Positions 33,938-43,628 of a stretch of 64,000 nt of DNA are shown here, in pieces (position 1 is the first letter of the stretch; every line of letters begins with the position of its first letter). This DNA comes from Myxococcus sp. RHSTA-1-4 (GTDB lineage: Bacteria; Myxococcota; Myxococcia; Myxococcales; Myxococcaceae): the NCBI RefSeq assembly GCF_020037125.1, contig NZ_JAIQDG010000009.1:186001-250000 (forward strand), written 5' to 3'. A program made the translations under genes and the position numbers. The notes under the pieces were generated by a model. That model did not search any database. It saw only the letters and a list, made by a program, of their open reading frames with translations, and was not told the DNA's origin.

Positions 33938-35116
33938 TCAGACGCGGCGCAGCTTCTGGGATACTTGTCCAAAGACCGAGGTGTTTTCGGAGGAGGTAAT
34001 GCGTACCACCAGGTCCACCGACGCGGGCGCCGTGGCCCCAGGCTGTATGCTCATCAGGAGGTTCGTGGGCCCCGGGCCGGTGATGTTGACCTGCCCCGAC
34101 AGGGGAGTCTGGTCTGACGCGATGCTCAGCTTCGCCGCCCACAGGTTCGTGCTGTCGCCGGGCAGGCTCAGCGTCACTGTGTACGGCCCCGCCACGCTCA
34201 GCTCGGCGGTGAACTGGAGCAGCACCCTCCCGCCCGCGGCCGCGTGGACTTCGTCCTGCACCACCGCGCTGGAGGGGGACACCAGCGTGCGGGACATGGG
34301 GATGCTCGGCGCCGTGGAGATGGAGCCCAGCATGAAGCTGTGGTCGCCCGACGAGCCCGTGAGCTTGGCGTTGCGCTTGGAGGTCACCGCCAGCCGAAGC
34401 TTGACGCTCCCTCCCGTAAGCCCGGACGGAATCGTCACCCGGACACGGACCTGACGGAGCGCGCCGGACGGCGGATCTCCCTTGGGGATGAGCAGCTCGT
34501 TGTTGGCCAGGGTAACGCCAGAGGTGTCCTGCACCACCAGCGCCCACGAGGACGCGGCCGTGCCCGCGGGCGGCTCCACGGAGGGCGTCAGCTTGTACGT
34601 CTCCTCCATGTTGGTGATCGCCTTGATGGTGTATGTGAAGTCGTAGCTGGAGCCCGCGGTGATGGTCGTGGACGGCGTCTGTGCCAGCGACACCTGGAGC
34701 GAGCCCTCCGGCGTGGTGGCCTCCGCCTGGGCGAGCATGATGGTCGTGGTGGCGAAGCCCCGCATGTTGCTCACCGACAGGGTGACGGGCTTGCCCTCGA
34801 CCGGAACGTTGGGCACGGCCGGCGCGTTGAAGATGAGCTGCGAGTCCGAGCTGCCCGCCTTGAAAGCATTCACCATCACCGACTCGATGAGCACCGTGTT
34901 CTGCGAGGCCACGCCGAAGCCCCGCCCCAGCACGCGCATCTCGCTACCCATGCGGATGAGGCCGGTGGGCACGATGTCGGTGATGGCGACCGTCGCGATG
35001 GAGGCCTCCAGCTCCGCCAGGCGTTGGTCCTGGGTCTGCAGGTGGTCGATGAGCCTGTTGAACAGGTCCGAGGTGATGAGGTCCCCCGGTTGGACCTTGG
35101 ATGGCAGTTGCGACAT
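33938..35116 (-). CDS. IPT/TIG and Ig-like domain protein of the eCIS operon
   Basis: 392 aa. The N-terminal 45 residues are a helical segment with coiled-coil character (PGDLITSDLFNRLIDHLQTQ, DQRLAELEASIATV). Then comes an IPT/TIG-like domain (ITDIVPTGLIRMGSEMRVLG, a GxG turn, VTLSVSNMRGFATTTIML). Two further Ig-like beta domains fill the rest. No signal peptide, so it is a cytoplasmically assembled protein, fitting a particle component such as a fibre, collar or baseplate decoration. It is 51 bp from the 435-aa neighbour and 27 bp from the MYXO-CTERM gene. Exact role not known. Confidence 0.65.
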   Translation of the reverse strand: MSQLPSKVQPGDLITSDLFNRLIDHLQTQDQRLAELEASIATVAITDIVPTGLIRMGSEMRVLGRGFGVASQNTVLIESVMVNAFKAGSSDSQLIFNAPAVPNVPVEGKPVTLSVSNMRGFATTTIMLAQAEATTPEGSLQVSLAQTPSTTITAGSSYDFTYTIKAITNMEETYKLTPSVEPPAGTAASSWALVVQDTSGVTLANNELLIPKGDPPSGALRQVRVRVTIPSGLTGGSVKLRLAVTSKRNAKLTGSSGDHSFMLGSISTAPSIPMSRTLVSPSSAVVQDEVHAAAGGRVLLQFTAELSVAGPYTVTLSLPGDSTNLWAAKLSIASDQTPLSGQVNITGPGPTNLLMSIQPGATAPASVDLVVRITSSENTSVFGQVSQKLRRV

Positions 35117-35167
35117 GGAAGAATCCTCCAGAAAGGGTTTGCGCCTCGTGGCTCCCGCGCGGGGGCG

Positions 35168-36475
35168 TCAGGGGCCGGGCTGGTCCGCGCTCGGTCCCAG
35201 GGACGCGTAGTGGGCGCCATCCCACTTCGCCGTATCGAAGCGCGGGTCCCCCCAGTAGGGCATGTGCCCCGTGGCGAAGACGAGGTAGGGCTGGGGACGG
35301 CGGCTGGCGGTACCCGCGGACACCGCCAGCTGGTTCTCCCGCACCAGGTAGAGCCAGAGCAGCTCCTTGCGGGACAGCTCCATGGGCGGGTAGTCGCGCG
35401 CTGCCCGCAGCAGGGGCGCGACGCGGGCGCCCTCGATGGTGATGGGCTTTCGCGCCGGAAGGCCCTCGAAGAACTTCAGGTAGTCGAACCCGCTCGTCCC
35501 CGTGAAGCCTCCCAGCGGGAGCACTCCCGCGGAGGGCAGGTACGCGAAGTGGTCCGTGGCCTTCACGCTCGCCAGGGCCAGGCTCTGGACGTGCAGCAGC
35601 GCTACCTGCTCCTGGAACTGAAGGAACATGGCCTCGGCCTCGCGCTCGCGCCGCTCGCCGCGTCCCGCCAGCCAGGGCACCGGCGTCCCCACCTGGACGG
35701 GGTGCCTCCGCACCGACCACATGTCCACCCAGCGGATGCCCACGCCGTCCCTCCAGTGCAGCACGGCGAGCGGGACGTCACAGGGGGTGAGGAAATGGGG
35801 CCGCAGCTTGTCTACCAGTCCGTAGCCATTCTCGGGCTCGGTGAAGGGCCACGTCAGCGCGCCCTCCGGCGTCCCGAAGCACTGGTATGCCACCTTGTTG
35901 CGCAGCAACTGGACCTTGGCGCTGGTGTTCTGCAGGTCCGCCTCTGGCACGTCCAGCCGCAGCAGCCGGAAGCGGACGCCCTCCACCAGCCGCCTGGCTT
36001 CGCAGCCGGTGCCAGGAAGGCCGCCCAGCCCGCTCGTCGTCGCGCGCCCCTCTCGGCCGTCGGCCTCGGAGATGACCAGCAGGTACACGCCCGTGCCGGA
36101 CACATAGACGCTGCCCGGGGGCGCGCACGCCCCGAAGTCCCCCGTCCCGCCAGTGGTTGATTCGGTGTTGGCGGCCCCGCGCAAGAGCGACACGGTGACC
36201 TCCTGCTTCAGCTCCAGAGGCCGGCCCTCGCGGTTGAGGGCCAGTCCCTTCTTCACGGTGACGGTCGGGTCCGTGTTCGAGCCTCCGCCCGTGACGGCCT
36301 CCACCGTCAGGCCGTAGACCACCCCCTCGCCGATGGCGCGGCCCAGCTGCTTCAGTGCCTCCTTGCGCGCCTGCTGCTCCTGCGTGAGGTCCTCGGCCGA
36401 CAGCAGCCGGCCGTTGAAGAAGTTCGTCGAACGGATGCCGTCGTCGAGGAATGCGGTGTCCAGGTCGATGCGCAT
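35168..36475 (-). CDS. eCIS fibre/baseplate-associated protein A
   Basis: 435 aa. The first 110 residues form a module shared with the next gene upstream: a helix (FFNGRLLSAEDLTQEQQARK), then GEGVVYGLTVEAV and a beta pair VKKGLALNREGRPLEL. The C-terminal part has no recognised domain; a helical stretch rich in Glu/Arg (GERREREAEAMFLQFQEQVA) follows a beta-rich middle. The family has no assigned function that I can name, but genes with this N-terminal module sit among tail-fibre genes. It is 6 bp from the collagen-like gene. Role as fibre or receptor-binding accessory is inferred. Confidence 0.6.
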   Translation of the reverse strand: MRIDLDTAFLDDGIRSTNFFNGRLLSAEDLTQEQQARKEALKQLGRAIGEGVVYGLTVEAVTGGGSNTDPTVTVKKGLALNREGRPLELKQEVTVSLLRGAANTESTTGGTGDFGACAPPGSVYVSGTGVYLLVISEADGREGRATTSGLGGLPGTGCEARRLVEGVRFRLLRLDVPEADLQNTSAKVQLLRNKVAYQCFGTPEGALTWPFTEPENGYGLVDKLRPHFLTPCDVPLAVLHWRDGVGIRWVDMWSVRRHPVQVGTPVPWLAGRGERREREAEAMFLQFQEQVALLHVQSLALASVKATDHFAYLPSAGVLPLGGFTGTSGFDYLKFFEGLPARKPITIEGARVAPLLRAARDYPPMELSRKELLWLYLVRENQLAVSAGTASRRPQPYLVFATGHMPYWGDPRFDTAKWDGAHYASLGPSADQPGP

Positions 36476-36481
36476 GGCGCG

Positions 36482-38146
36482 TCACCCCTCCAGGAAGTAC
36501 TGGCTGACCTCGATGACGAACCGGAGCAGCCGGAGGATCTCCAGATTGAGGGGCTCCGCATCCCGGATGCTCCAGACGCGGAGGCGGAAGTGGTCCCCAT
36601 GGAACCCGCCGAAGCTGACGACGAGCGGCATGTCGGGGAACTCGCCATGGAACTCCGGCATCGCCTTGACGATGTACTGGTACTTGTCCGGGTCCTCCGC
36701 GTAGTTGTCGAAGGAGAAGCCCACCTCCCCGTGGTCGATGAAGACGCACTTCAGGTTGTTGAACGTGTCGCCGAAAGCCTGGCCCGGGTCCGCCAGGACG
36801 ATGCCCGCGGCGACGATGAAGTACTGGGGGAGCCCGGGCGGTTTCAGCACCACGTCGACGACCGTCTCACCCGGCTCGCCCTGGGGCCCCTGCGGTCCCA
36901 TCGGGCCCTGGGGGCCGGTGGGGCCCTGCGGGCCGGTGGGCCCCTGAGGGCCGGTGGGCCCCTGAGGGCCGGTGGGCCCCTGCGGCCCCGCCGGCCCCTG
37001 CGGCCCGGTCGCACCCGTCGCGCCCACGGGCCCCGCCGGTCCCGCCGGCCCTTGAGGTCCCGGCGGGCCCATCGGGCCAGCGGGGCCGGCCGCGCCGCCA
37101 CCGCCGCCGGCCGCCAGGTCCACCAGCAGCAGCTCCTGGAGCATCCGCAGGTGGAGCAGGTAGGGGCGCTCCTCCTCGAGGATGCGGATGGCATTGGCGG
37201 CGTCGCTCACCTGCCAATCGCCGCCCACGCCGGACTTCACCAGCGCCACCTCGACCTCGGCCAGCATCACGCAGTCGCCATCACCCGTGGGCTCGGGCGT
37301 GACGGGCGCGGTGCACCCATGCGCCTCGCCCAGCCAGTTGGGGCGCCACAGCGCGCGCAGCTCGGTGACCCACAGCCGCAGCGCGGCGCGCAGGTACTGC
37401 TCCATGTACTCCGTGTAGATGATGAGCGGCCCGGGAGGAGACGCGTCGAGCATCGCGTCCAGCGGGCTGTTGAGCGGAGAGGGCGGAGACAGCGGTGAGG
37501 ACGGCGGCGAGCGCGTCACCACGGCGTTGCGCACCGCCTGGAGGAAGTCCTCCAGGGAAATGGAGCTGGCCGGGTCGCTCCCCGGTTGGATGTGGTCCTT
37601 CAGCCAGCGCACGAAGTCGCGGACGGCGTCCTCTTCCGGTTGGGCGGGACGGGACAGGCGCAGCTCCAGCCGGAAGTCGTCCGTGACGCGCGAGGGCGCC
37701 ATGGAGTCATCCTCACTGCGGCACGGCTCGCCCGGCACGGGCACCATGTCCGTGAGGCACTCGCGGTAGCAGAGCACCACCCACAAGCGCAGCAGCTGCG
37801 ACACGGACACGTGGGTGTCCACGCCCCCGCGGTTGGCCTTCAGCCAGTCGTTGAGGGACGCGCACTGGGCGGGCGTCACGCGCACCAGGTGCCCGCGTGG
37901 GGTGAGCGCCACGCCCGGCGACACCCGCACCTCCGGGCCTCGCGAGCCCGTGCCCGGGGTGATGGCCAGGCCCCAGGCGGTGCCGTAGCCGAGCAAATCC
38001 CTCGCGAGCCATCTGTCCCGCTCGGACAGGTAGGCGAACTCCTGGGTGAAGTCGTCCACCCCCAGCACCATTCCCAGCACGTAGTTGACGTGCTTGGTGG
38101 GGTCGGCGGCCGCGCGCGGTACTGCCGTGGAAGTGAAGGTGCTCAT
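36482..38146 (-). CDS. tail fibre-like protein with collagen-like Gly-X-Y region
   Basis: 554 aa. Residues 1-115 carry the same module as protein A ([47 protein letters not shown]). A helical middle follows, with a Ser/Pro linker near residue 225. From about residue 352 there are about 25 uninterrupted Gly-X-Y triplets (GPQGPT repeats), enough for a collagen triple helix. A C-terminal globular beta domain of about 130 residues follows, which could be the receptor-binding head. Trimeric collagen-like shafts occur in phage tail fibres, so a host-recognition fibre is the best guess. The start overlaps the gpI-like stop by 4 bp. Confidence 0.75.
   Translation of the reverse strand: MSTFTSTAVPRAAADPTKHVNYVLGMVLGVDDFTQEFAYLSERDRWLARDLLGYGTAWGLAITPGTGSRGPEVRVSPGVALTPRGHLVRVTPAQCASLNDWLKANRGGVDTHVSVSQLLRLWVVLCYRECLTDMVPVPGEPCRSEDDSMAPSRVTDDFRLELRLSRPAQPEEDAVRDFVRWLKDHIQPGSDPASSISLEDFLQAVRNAVVTRSPPSSPLSPPSPLNSPLDAMLDASPPGPLIIYTEYMEQYLRAALRLWVTELRALWRPNWLGEAHGCTAPVTPEPTGDGDCVMLAEVEVALVKSGVGGDWQVSDAANAIRILEEERPYLLHLRMLQELLLVDLAAGGGGGAAGPAGPMGPPGPQGPAGPAGPVGATGATGPQGPAGPQGPTGPQGPTGPQGPTGPQGPTGPQGPMGPQGPQGEPGETVVDVVLKPPGLPQYFIVAAGIVLADPGQAFGDTFNNLKCVFIDHGEVGFSFDNYAEDPDKYQYIVKAMPEFHGEFPDMPLVVSFGGFHGDHFRLRVWSIRDAEPLNLEILRLLRFVIEVSQYFLEG
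36895..36990 (-). repeat. 18-bp tandem repeats coding for GPTGPQ
   Basis: Several near-identical 18-bp units inside the collagen-like gene encode repeated GPTGPQ. Units differ at a few third positions. Such repeats can expand or contract by slippage and change fibre length. Confidence 0.8.
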
Positions 38147-40914
38147 TGGATGTCGCTCCCGTGACTCTCTCGGCGCCCGAGCGCGTCCCGTCCCAGGATG
38201 TGCCGGTCCATGGCGTCCTGTGGGGGCCTCGGGGCCAGATGGCTTTCCGCCAGGTACTCGCGTCCGAGCTGCATGGCGGGCATCAGCTCGGGGGCACGGC
38301 TGCCCAGGTCAATCAAGGTGTCCACGCCGAGGCGTGCCTCGCCGACGCGGAACATGGCCCAGTAGAACTTCACGTCGAACACGGTGTGGGCCGGCTTCTC
38401 CACCGCCACCACCCGCATCGCCTGCTCCAGCCGCGCGCGCTGCTCCTGCGCGGCACTCCCCGACGGCACCGGCAACACCACCGTGAAGCGGTGGGCCGCG
38501 GCGCGCACCGGCATCACCACCGTCTCGAAGTGGTACCAGTCCGACTGCGCCGGGCCGTCCGCCGGCAGCGTCACCGGCAGCGCGGCCTGCGTGAAGTCCG
38601 TCAGCGAGGACACGTGCGCCGCGTTGAGCGCTTCCACGTTGCGGTAGCGCCGGGACAGGAAGTCCCGCCACACCGGCGTGTCCGCCGTGGTGGCCGCGGG
38701 GAGGAAGCCCAGCGCCTCCTGGCACACGGAGCGCCAGACCGCGGAGACCTGCGCGTCGGAGGGCTCGCGCAGGGGGAAGCTCTCCGGCAGGGCCGTCACG
38801 CCCGCGTCCTGCAACGCCTTCCGGTAGCGGTCCACGAGCCGCGCCCGTCCCTGGGACGGCTCCCAGCGTGCCGTCGTGGGGGTGGCCAGGGTGTGGATGC
38901 CCCCTGTTTCCGGAAGCTCCGGCGGAGCGATGAAGGGCAGGCGCGCGGAGCGGAAGCGCTCGACGATGCGGTAGCGCGAGCGCGTCGGGTCCGTCTCCTC
39001 GGTGAAGATGGAGTCGTCCGGGCACTCGTCCAGGGCCACGCGCAGGGCCATGCGCAGCCCGCGCGGGGTGCCGCGCCACTGGAAGAAGTCCAGGGTGTGG
39101 CGCAGGAAGAGCCGCCGCCGCGTCTCGTCCCAGGCCGGGTCCATCGTCACGCCGAACCAGGACGACAGCCACTCCAGGGCCTCGGGGGGCGCGCTCCGGG
39201 CGTCGAACAGCACCTGTGCCGCCGCGATGCGGTCCTCCGTGGAGGTGAACAGGCCCTCCACGTTGGCGAGGAACCGGTCCAGGAAGCTCGACGACTCCGC
39301 GTCCTGCCGGTACAGGCCGGGCAGGTACTGGGCCAGGTACGAGAAGCGCGGGTACCAGGCGCGCAGGGCATGGATGCGCGGCGTGGTGGCGCCGCCGCCG
39401 TGCAGCGTCAACTCCACCTGCGCGTAGCGGCCCTTCGCGCGCTGGAAGAGGACCTCGAAGGTGCCGCGGTGCTCGCCCTTCGCGCCGGCCACGAAGGGCA
39501 GCTCGGAGCCGCCGCCGCGCTTGTAGAGCGTGGGCTCCTCGCTGAAGGGAGCGGCCTCCAGGTCCTCGCGCTCGTTGGCCGCGCGGCTGCGCACGGTGAC
39601 GCGGGCGCCGGGAGGGATGGACGCGTCCAGCAGCAACCGGTGCCACACGCAGTCCGGGGTGCGGCCGTCGAGCACGGGCGTGCGCAGGGTGGCCTCGTGC
39701 ACGTAACGGGGCCGGCGCTGCGGCACCAGGGGCACGAAGGTGTCGGCGAAGTCGTAGAACGCTCCGCCTCCCGCCGCGATGAGCGCCTTGCCGCCGAACA
39801 GCCGCAGCGGCAGGTACTCCGGCTGGGGCACGGCGGAGAGCGAGCCGTCCTGGCCCGCGTGCAGGTCGAAGGCGAAGACCTGGTTGCCGTCGCGTCCCAC
39901 CACCAGCACCCTGTGGGGCGTCTCCTCCGTCCCGGGCACCAGCGCCATGTCGTGCGCCACCAGCACGTAGCTGAAGGCCGGGCCTGTGCCCTGGAGGATG
40001 CCTTCCACCTCCAGTGGCACCGGCGCGCCCTCGCCCTGCCCGTCGCGGTACACGAGGAGGAAGCTGCCGGCCTCGCCGCGGTCCAGCACCAGCACGCGGC
40101 CGTCCGGCAGCACCTCCACGGAGATGGGGTCTCCGGCGGACAGCGGGGTGGACGCATCCAGCGTCACCGGCTCCGGGAACAGCACGGCGGGCACGCGCCG
40201 CTGCGCGCTGCCATCCGCGGGCTGGAATGCCTCCACCACCTCCTCGGACAGCACGGACTCGCCGCCGGTGCGCACCACGCGCAGCTCCGCGTCCAGGCGC
40301 CACAGGCGGCGGTTCTGCCGGTCCAGCACCACCGCGCCCCCGTCCGGGGTGGCCGCCATGTCCCACGGCGCGAAGGGCACGCCCGCGGGCCACGTGTGCC
40401 GCACCGGAGGGCCTCCGGAGTGCAGGTCGAACACCAGCAGTCCGGGGGACGGCGCCAGCGTGCCCACGACGAGGTAGTGGTGCGCGGTGATGACCAGCCC
40501 GCCGAGCGGGAGGGGCGCGGGCGCGGAGGGGGGCACGGCCGGCCCGAAGCCGCCGTGGGTGGGCGCGGGCGCCACGGCGGGAGCCACGGGCCAGAAGGCG
40601 CTGGTCTGCCGCGAGCCGCTGGACAGCACCTTCACGGTGAGCCCGTCGCGGTCAATCCAGTAGAAGTTGCCGTAGCGGTCCCTCGCGGCGCCGCGCCGGT
40701 CCTCCAGCTTCGGTGGCACGTCGCGGGGCGCGGCGAGGAAGCGGAACAGCTCCGCGCGCAGGGACACCTCCGCGCGGAGGGCGTCCCAGGCGATGTCCGC
40801 GCCGGTGCCGGACGCGTCGGCCCAGGCCTCGGAGAGGAGCCGCCCCCCGGAGGAGCAGCGGCCCCAGTCGTCGCGGCCGAGCAGCAGGTGGAAGCGGGTG
40901 CCGTTGGCGTCCAT
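38143..40914 (-). CDS. tail protein I-like baseplate protein with propeller-like N-terminus (Afp12-like)
   Basis: 923 aa. Residues about 80-480 contain repeated short beta segments with NHL/propeller character ([38 protein letters not shown]). A gpI/TIGR02242-like domain follows at about 520-620 ([10 protein letters not shown]-type sequence [50 protein letters not shown]). A C-terminal region has [20 protein letters not shown] and a Gly-rich lid. Afp12-type proteins close the baseplate wedge and hold fibres. The stop overlaps the collagen-like gene start and the gene abuts gpJ with no gap, as expected for tightly coupled wedge proteins. Confidence 0.8.
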   Translation of the reverse strand: MDANGTRFHLLLGRDDWGRCSSGGRLLSEAWADASGTGADIAWDALRAEVSLRAELFRFLAAPRDVPPKLEDRRGAARDRYGNFYWIDRDGLTVKVLSSGSRQTSAFWPVAPAVAPAPTHGGFGPAVPPSAPAPLPLGGLVITAHHYLVVGTLAPSPGLLVFDLHSGGPPVRHTWPAGVPFAPWDMAATPDGGAVVLDRQNRRLWRLDAELRVVRTGGESVLSEEVVEAFQPADGSAQRRVPAVLFPEPVTLDASTPLSAGDPISVEVLPDGRVLVLDRGEAGSFLLVYRDGQGEGAPVPLEVEGILQGTGPAFSYVLVAHDMALVPGTEETPHRVLVVGRDGNQVFAFDLHAGQDGSLSAVPQPEYLPLRLFGGKALIAAGGGAFYDFADTFVPLVPQRRPRYVHEATLRTPVLDGRTPDCVWHRLLLDASIPPGARVTVRSRAANEREDLEAAPFSEEPTLYKRGGGSELPFVAGAKGEHRGTFEVLFQRAKGRYAQVELTLHGGGATTPRIHALRAWYPRFSYLAQYLPGLYRQDAESSSFLDRFLANVEGLFTSTEDRIAAAQVLFDARSAPPEALEWLSSWFGVTMDPAWDETRRRLFLRHTLDFFQWRGTPRGLRMALRVALDECPDDSIFTEETDPTRSRYRIVERFRSARLPFIAPPELPETGGIHTLATPTTARWEPSQGRARLVDRYRKALQDAGVTALPESFPLREPSDAQVSAVWRSVCQEALGFLPAATTADTPVWRDFLSRRYRNVEALNAAHVSSLTDFTQAALPVTLPADGPAQSDWYHFETVVMPVRAAAHRFTVVLPVPSGSAAQEQRARLEQAMRVVAVEKPAHTVFDVKFYWAMFRVGEARLGVDTLIDLGSRAPELMPAMQLGREYLAESHLAPRPPQDAMDRHILGRDALGRRESHGSDIQ

Positions 40915-43224
40915 CTATCGGCACTCCTCCGGGACGACGGGCACGGAGACGAAGGGCCGCTGCGCGCCGGTGGCCACCGGGCCGGTGCCGCGCAGCTCGT
41001 CCAGCGACGGCGGGTCCCCCACGGCCACGGCGATGCCGGCCAGCCGGGGGAGCTGCAGGCCCGTCAGCGGCACCTGGTCCTGCGCCGTGCCCGTGGCCAG
41101 CCCCAGCCGCACCCCGCGCACCAGCGCCACGCCGGCCACGCGGCTGGCCACCGCGGCCAGCTCCAGGGCCACCACCGCCTTGCGCAGCGGCCAGCCCCGC
41201 TGCGCCACGGTGGCCTGCGGCGCGCCCGCCAGCGACACCGTCGGCTCCAGCAGCTCCGCGCCCTCGGGGGGCAGGGGAGACAGGAAGGCCGTCAGCGCCG
41301 CCTTCACCGCCTCGCGCACCTGGGCCTGGGACACGCCGGCCACCACCTCCAGGCCCACCGTCACCCAGACGGGCTTGTACTGGGGGCGGCGCACGAAGAT
41401 TTCGGTGGTCACCAGCCGCCGGGGCGCCAGCCAGCAGGCGATGGCGTCCAGGAAGGCGTCGGCGCCCTGCGTCTCCGCCGGGTCCGGCTCGAAGCGAGGA
41501 ATGGCCATCACCGTCACCGCGCCCGGCGCGTCCCCGGGCTCGTTGGGCGACAGCGCGGGGTGGAAGGCGGGCAGCACCTCCACCCGGCCCACGGCCACGC
41601 CGGGCGTGCGCAGGGTGAGTGCCTCGAAGTCCTGCGTCGTCACCAGCCTGTCCCGGTGCTGGAGGAAGCGGGAAATCTGCCGCTCTCCCTCGCGCACGCC
41701 CTCCGCGTCCGCGCCGCCCCACGTGGGCAGCGGGTTCTCCACCTGGATTCCCGGCGGCAGCGCCGGGCCGCTCGTCACCGTGCCCGGGCCCACGTTGCCG
41801 GCGCGCCCCACGCCGTGGTCGTAGTCCACGCGCAGGGTGGCGCCGGGAGGCGGCCGGGCGCCATGGGCACCGTCACCGAAGCGCAGCTCTCCGGCCTCCG
41901 CGTCCAGCCGGAACACCTTCACCCGCGTGTTGCCCGTCGCGGGTGTGCCCGGCGGCAGGCGGGGGTCCGCCACCGCGACTTCCGGGCCCGCGCTCATCAG
42001 GTCGTCAATCTCCTCCCAGGTCTCGCTGGTGCCGTTGACGGTGACGGTCAGCTTCACGGTGCCCGGCAGCACGGGCGCGCGCGCCAGCTTCGCCACCTGG
42101 TCCGGCTCGCCGGTGCCCGCGGGCAGCAGCTCGCCCGTGACGCGCTCGCGCTGGGACACCGGCGCGGCGTTGATGCCCGCCCACAGCAGCTTCACCGAGA
42201 CGGGCGCGGAGGAGGTGATGCGCAGCCAGGTGATGACGCGCGCGTCCAGCTCCTCGTCGTCCAGCGCGGGAGGGAAGTCGCGGGTGCCCGCCTCCAGCGG
42301 GTCCATGTTCGTCCACAGCTCCAGCTCCGCGACGCTGGAGGGCAGGGGGACGTCCACCACCACCGGCTCGGCGGGCACCTCCGCGGTGGCCAGGGTGCGC
42401 CAGCTCGCGTTGCGCTCCGCGGCGGTCTCCGGGAGCTTCCCCTCCGCCGGCAGCTTCGGGAGCTGGAACTGGAGCACCGCCGAGCCCTCCGGCCGTACCT
42501 GCCCGTTGGGTACCAGGTTCCTCCCGCCCGTGTCCCCGGCGGGGGCCAGTCCCACGGTCAGCACCTTCCCCTTCAGCTCCTCGCGGGCGCGCTTCAGCGC
42601 GTCCGGCAGCTTCCGGTCCGCGGGCCGCAGCAGCAGCGCCACCCACAGCGCGCGGTCCAGCGTCTGGGTGTTCAGGTCCAGCGGCTCGGTGCCGCGAGGG
42701 GAGAAGGGCGTCGTCTCGTAGAACTGGAGGTCGCTCGGCGCCGCGGGGGGCGGCATCGTCGCGGTGAAGGAGGCGTACAGCTCCTGGTAGTACTCCCGCA
42801 CGCGCGTCTCGGGCGCCACGCTCCGCTTGTAGTAGAGGGCGGCCTCCACCGGCAGGACGTCCAGCCCGCGCTCGGTACGGAAGGGCACCTGGCCGGCGCG
42901 TACCTCCACGCCGTCGGTGAGCGTGAGGGTCTGCGGCGGGCCGCCGCGCTCGTTGCGGAAGGCCACCAGGCCCTTCGCGGAGGACGCCGGCAGCAGCGGC
43001 ACGCCCAGCAGCTGGAGGAACTTGAGCCGGTTGCGCTCCGGAATCTGGTTGGCGCGGTACAGCAGGCTCTCCGTCAGGAAGGCGAAGAGCTCCAGCAGGG
43101 TGACGCCCGGGTCGGCCTTGTTGAAGTTGGTCCACTCGGGGTTGTGGACGGGGATGCGCGCCAGCGCCTCGTCCAGCAGTTGCTGGTACTTGCGGTCGTC
43201 GATGAAGGGCAGGGTGAGTGGCAC
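40915..43224 (-). CDS. baseplate assembly protein J-like (Afp11-like)
   Basis: 769 aa. It opens with LPFIDDRKYQQLLDEALARI and NFNKADPGVTLLELFAFLTE, the hallmark of TIGR02243/gpJ-like CIS baseplate proteins, followed by NRLKFLQLLGVPL. The centre contains beta-rich insertions. The last third has GVREGERQISRFLQHRDRLV and TTQDFEALTLRTPGVAVGRV, the conserved gpJ core, and a ferredoxin-like tail. It would form the wedge of the baseplate with gp25 and the gpI-like protein, whose genes flank it at 7 bp and 0 bp. The start codon is ATG. Confidence 0.87.
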   Translation of the reverse strand: MPLTLPFIDDRKYQQLLDEALARIPVHNPEWTNFNKADPGVTLLELFAFLTESLLYRANQIPERNRLKFLQLLGVPLLPASSAKGLVAFRNERGGPPQTLTLTDGVEVRAGQVPFRTERGLDVLPVEAALYYKRSVAPETRVREYYQELYASFTATMPPPAAPSDLQFYETTPFSPRGTEPLDLNTQTLDRALWVALLLRPADRKLPDALKRAREELKGKVLTVGLAPAGDTGGRNLVPNGQVRPEGSAVLQFQLPKLPAEGKLPETAAERNASWRTLATAEVPAEPVVVDVPLPSSVAELELWTNMDPLEAGTRDFPPALDDEELDARVITWLRITSSAPVSVKLLWAGINAAPVSQRERVTGELLPAGTGEPDQVAKLARAPVLPGTVKLTVTVNGTSETWEEIDDLMSAGPEVAVADPRLPPGTPATGNTRVKVFRLDAEAGELRFGDGAHGARPPPGATLRVDYDHGVGRAGNVGPGTVTSGPALPPGIQVENPLPTWGGADAEGVREGERQISRFLQHRDRLVTTQDFEALTLRTPGVAVGRVEVLPAFHPALSPNEPGDAPGAVTVMAIPRFEPDPAETQGADAFLDAIACWLAPRRLVTTEIFVRRPQYKPVWVTVGLEVVAGVSQAQVREAVKAALTAFLSPLPPEGAELLEPTVSLAGAPQATVAQRGWPLRKAVVALELAAVASRVAGVALVRGVRLGLATGTAQDQVPLTGLQLPRLAGIAVAVGDPPSLDELRGTGPVATGAQRPFVSVPVVPEECR

Positions 43225-43231
43225 GGTGGGG

Positions 43232-43624
43232 TTACCCCGCGAGGGTGATGTTCAGGCTGAGCCGCTCGCGCGCCCCGGTGGCGACGAGCTTGTAGGTAAG
43301 GGTCGCCGTGGCGGCCCGGGCATCCTGCGGGTCCGCGTCCACGCTCACCGACTCCACCGCGATGCGCGGCTCCCACCGCGCCAGGGCGCGGGTAATCCGC
43401 TCGGCGATCTGCTGCCGCGTGGTGACGGTGTTCGGCTCGAAGAGGAAGCGAGACAGTCCCGCGCCGAACTCCGGCAGCAGGATGCGCTCGCGCTGCTCCG
43501 TGGCGAGGATGACCTGGATGGACTCGCGCACGTTGCGCTCGCCCTCGGACCACTGCACGCGGCCGTCGGGGCCTACGCGGGGAGGGAAGCTGATGCCTCG
43601 GCCTATGAGCTTTCCGGCGTCCAT
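43232..43624 (-). CDS. gp25/GpW-like baseplate wedge protein (Afp9-like)
   Basis: 130 aa, the usual size. It carries the gp25 lysozyme-like core: VRESIQVILATEQRERILLP and EFGAGLSRFLFEPNT (the conserved FGxGL turn), then ITRALARWEPRIAVESVSVD with the typical W-E-P-R-I motif, and a final beta-hairpin. gp25 proteins bind the sheath ring to the baseplate and start sheath assembly. It sits between the membrane-tailed 521-aa gene (4 bp) and gpJ (7 bp). Confidence 0.9.
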   Translation of the reverse strand: MDAGKLIGRGISFPPRVGPDGRVQWSEGERNVRESIQVILATEQRERILLPEFGAGLSRFLFEPNTVTTRQQIAERITRALARWEPRIAVESVSVDADPQDARAATATLTYKLVATGARERLSLNITLAG

Positions 43625-43628
43625 GGAC

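Noticed and set aside
36895-36990. Regular repeats as a CRISPR array
   Set aside because: The 18-bp units are contiguous without spacers and encode Gly-X-Y triplets in frame.
38146-43248. 1700-codon open frame on the + strand opposite the baseplate genes
   Set aside because: Antisense shadow of gpJ and gpI-like genes, rich in Arg/His/Gly, with no RBS and no recognisable family.
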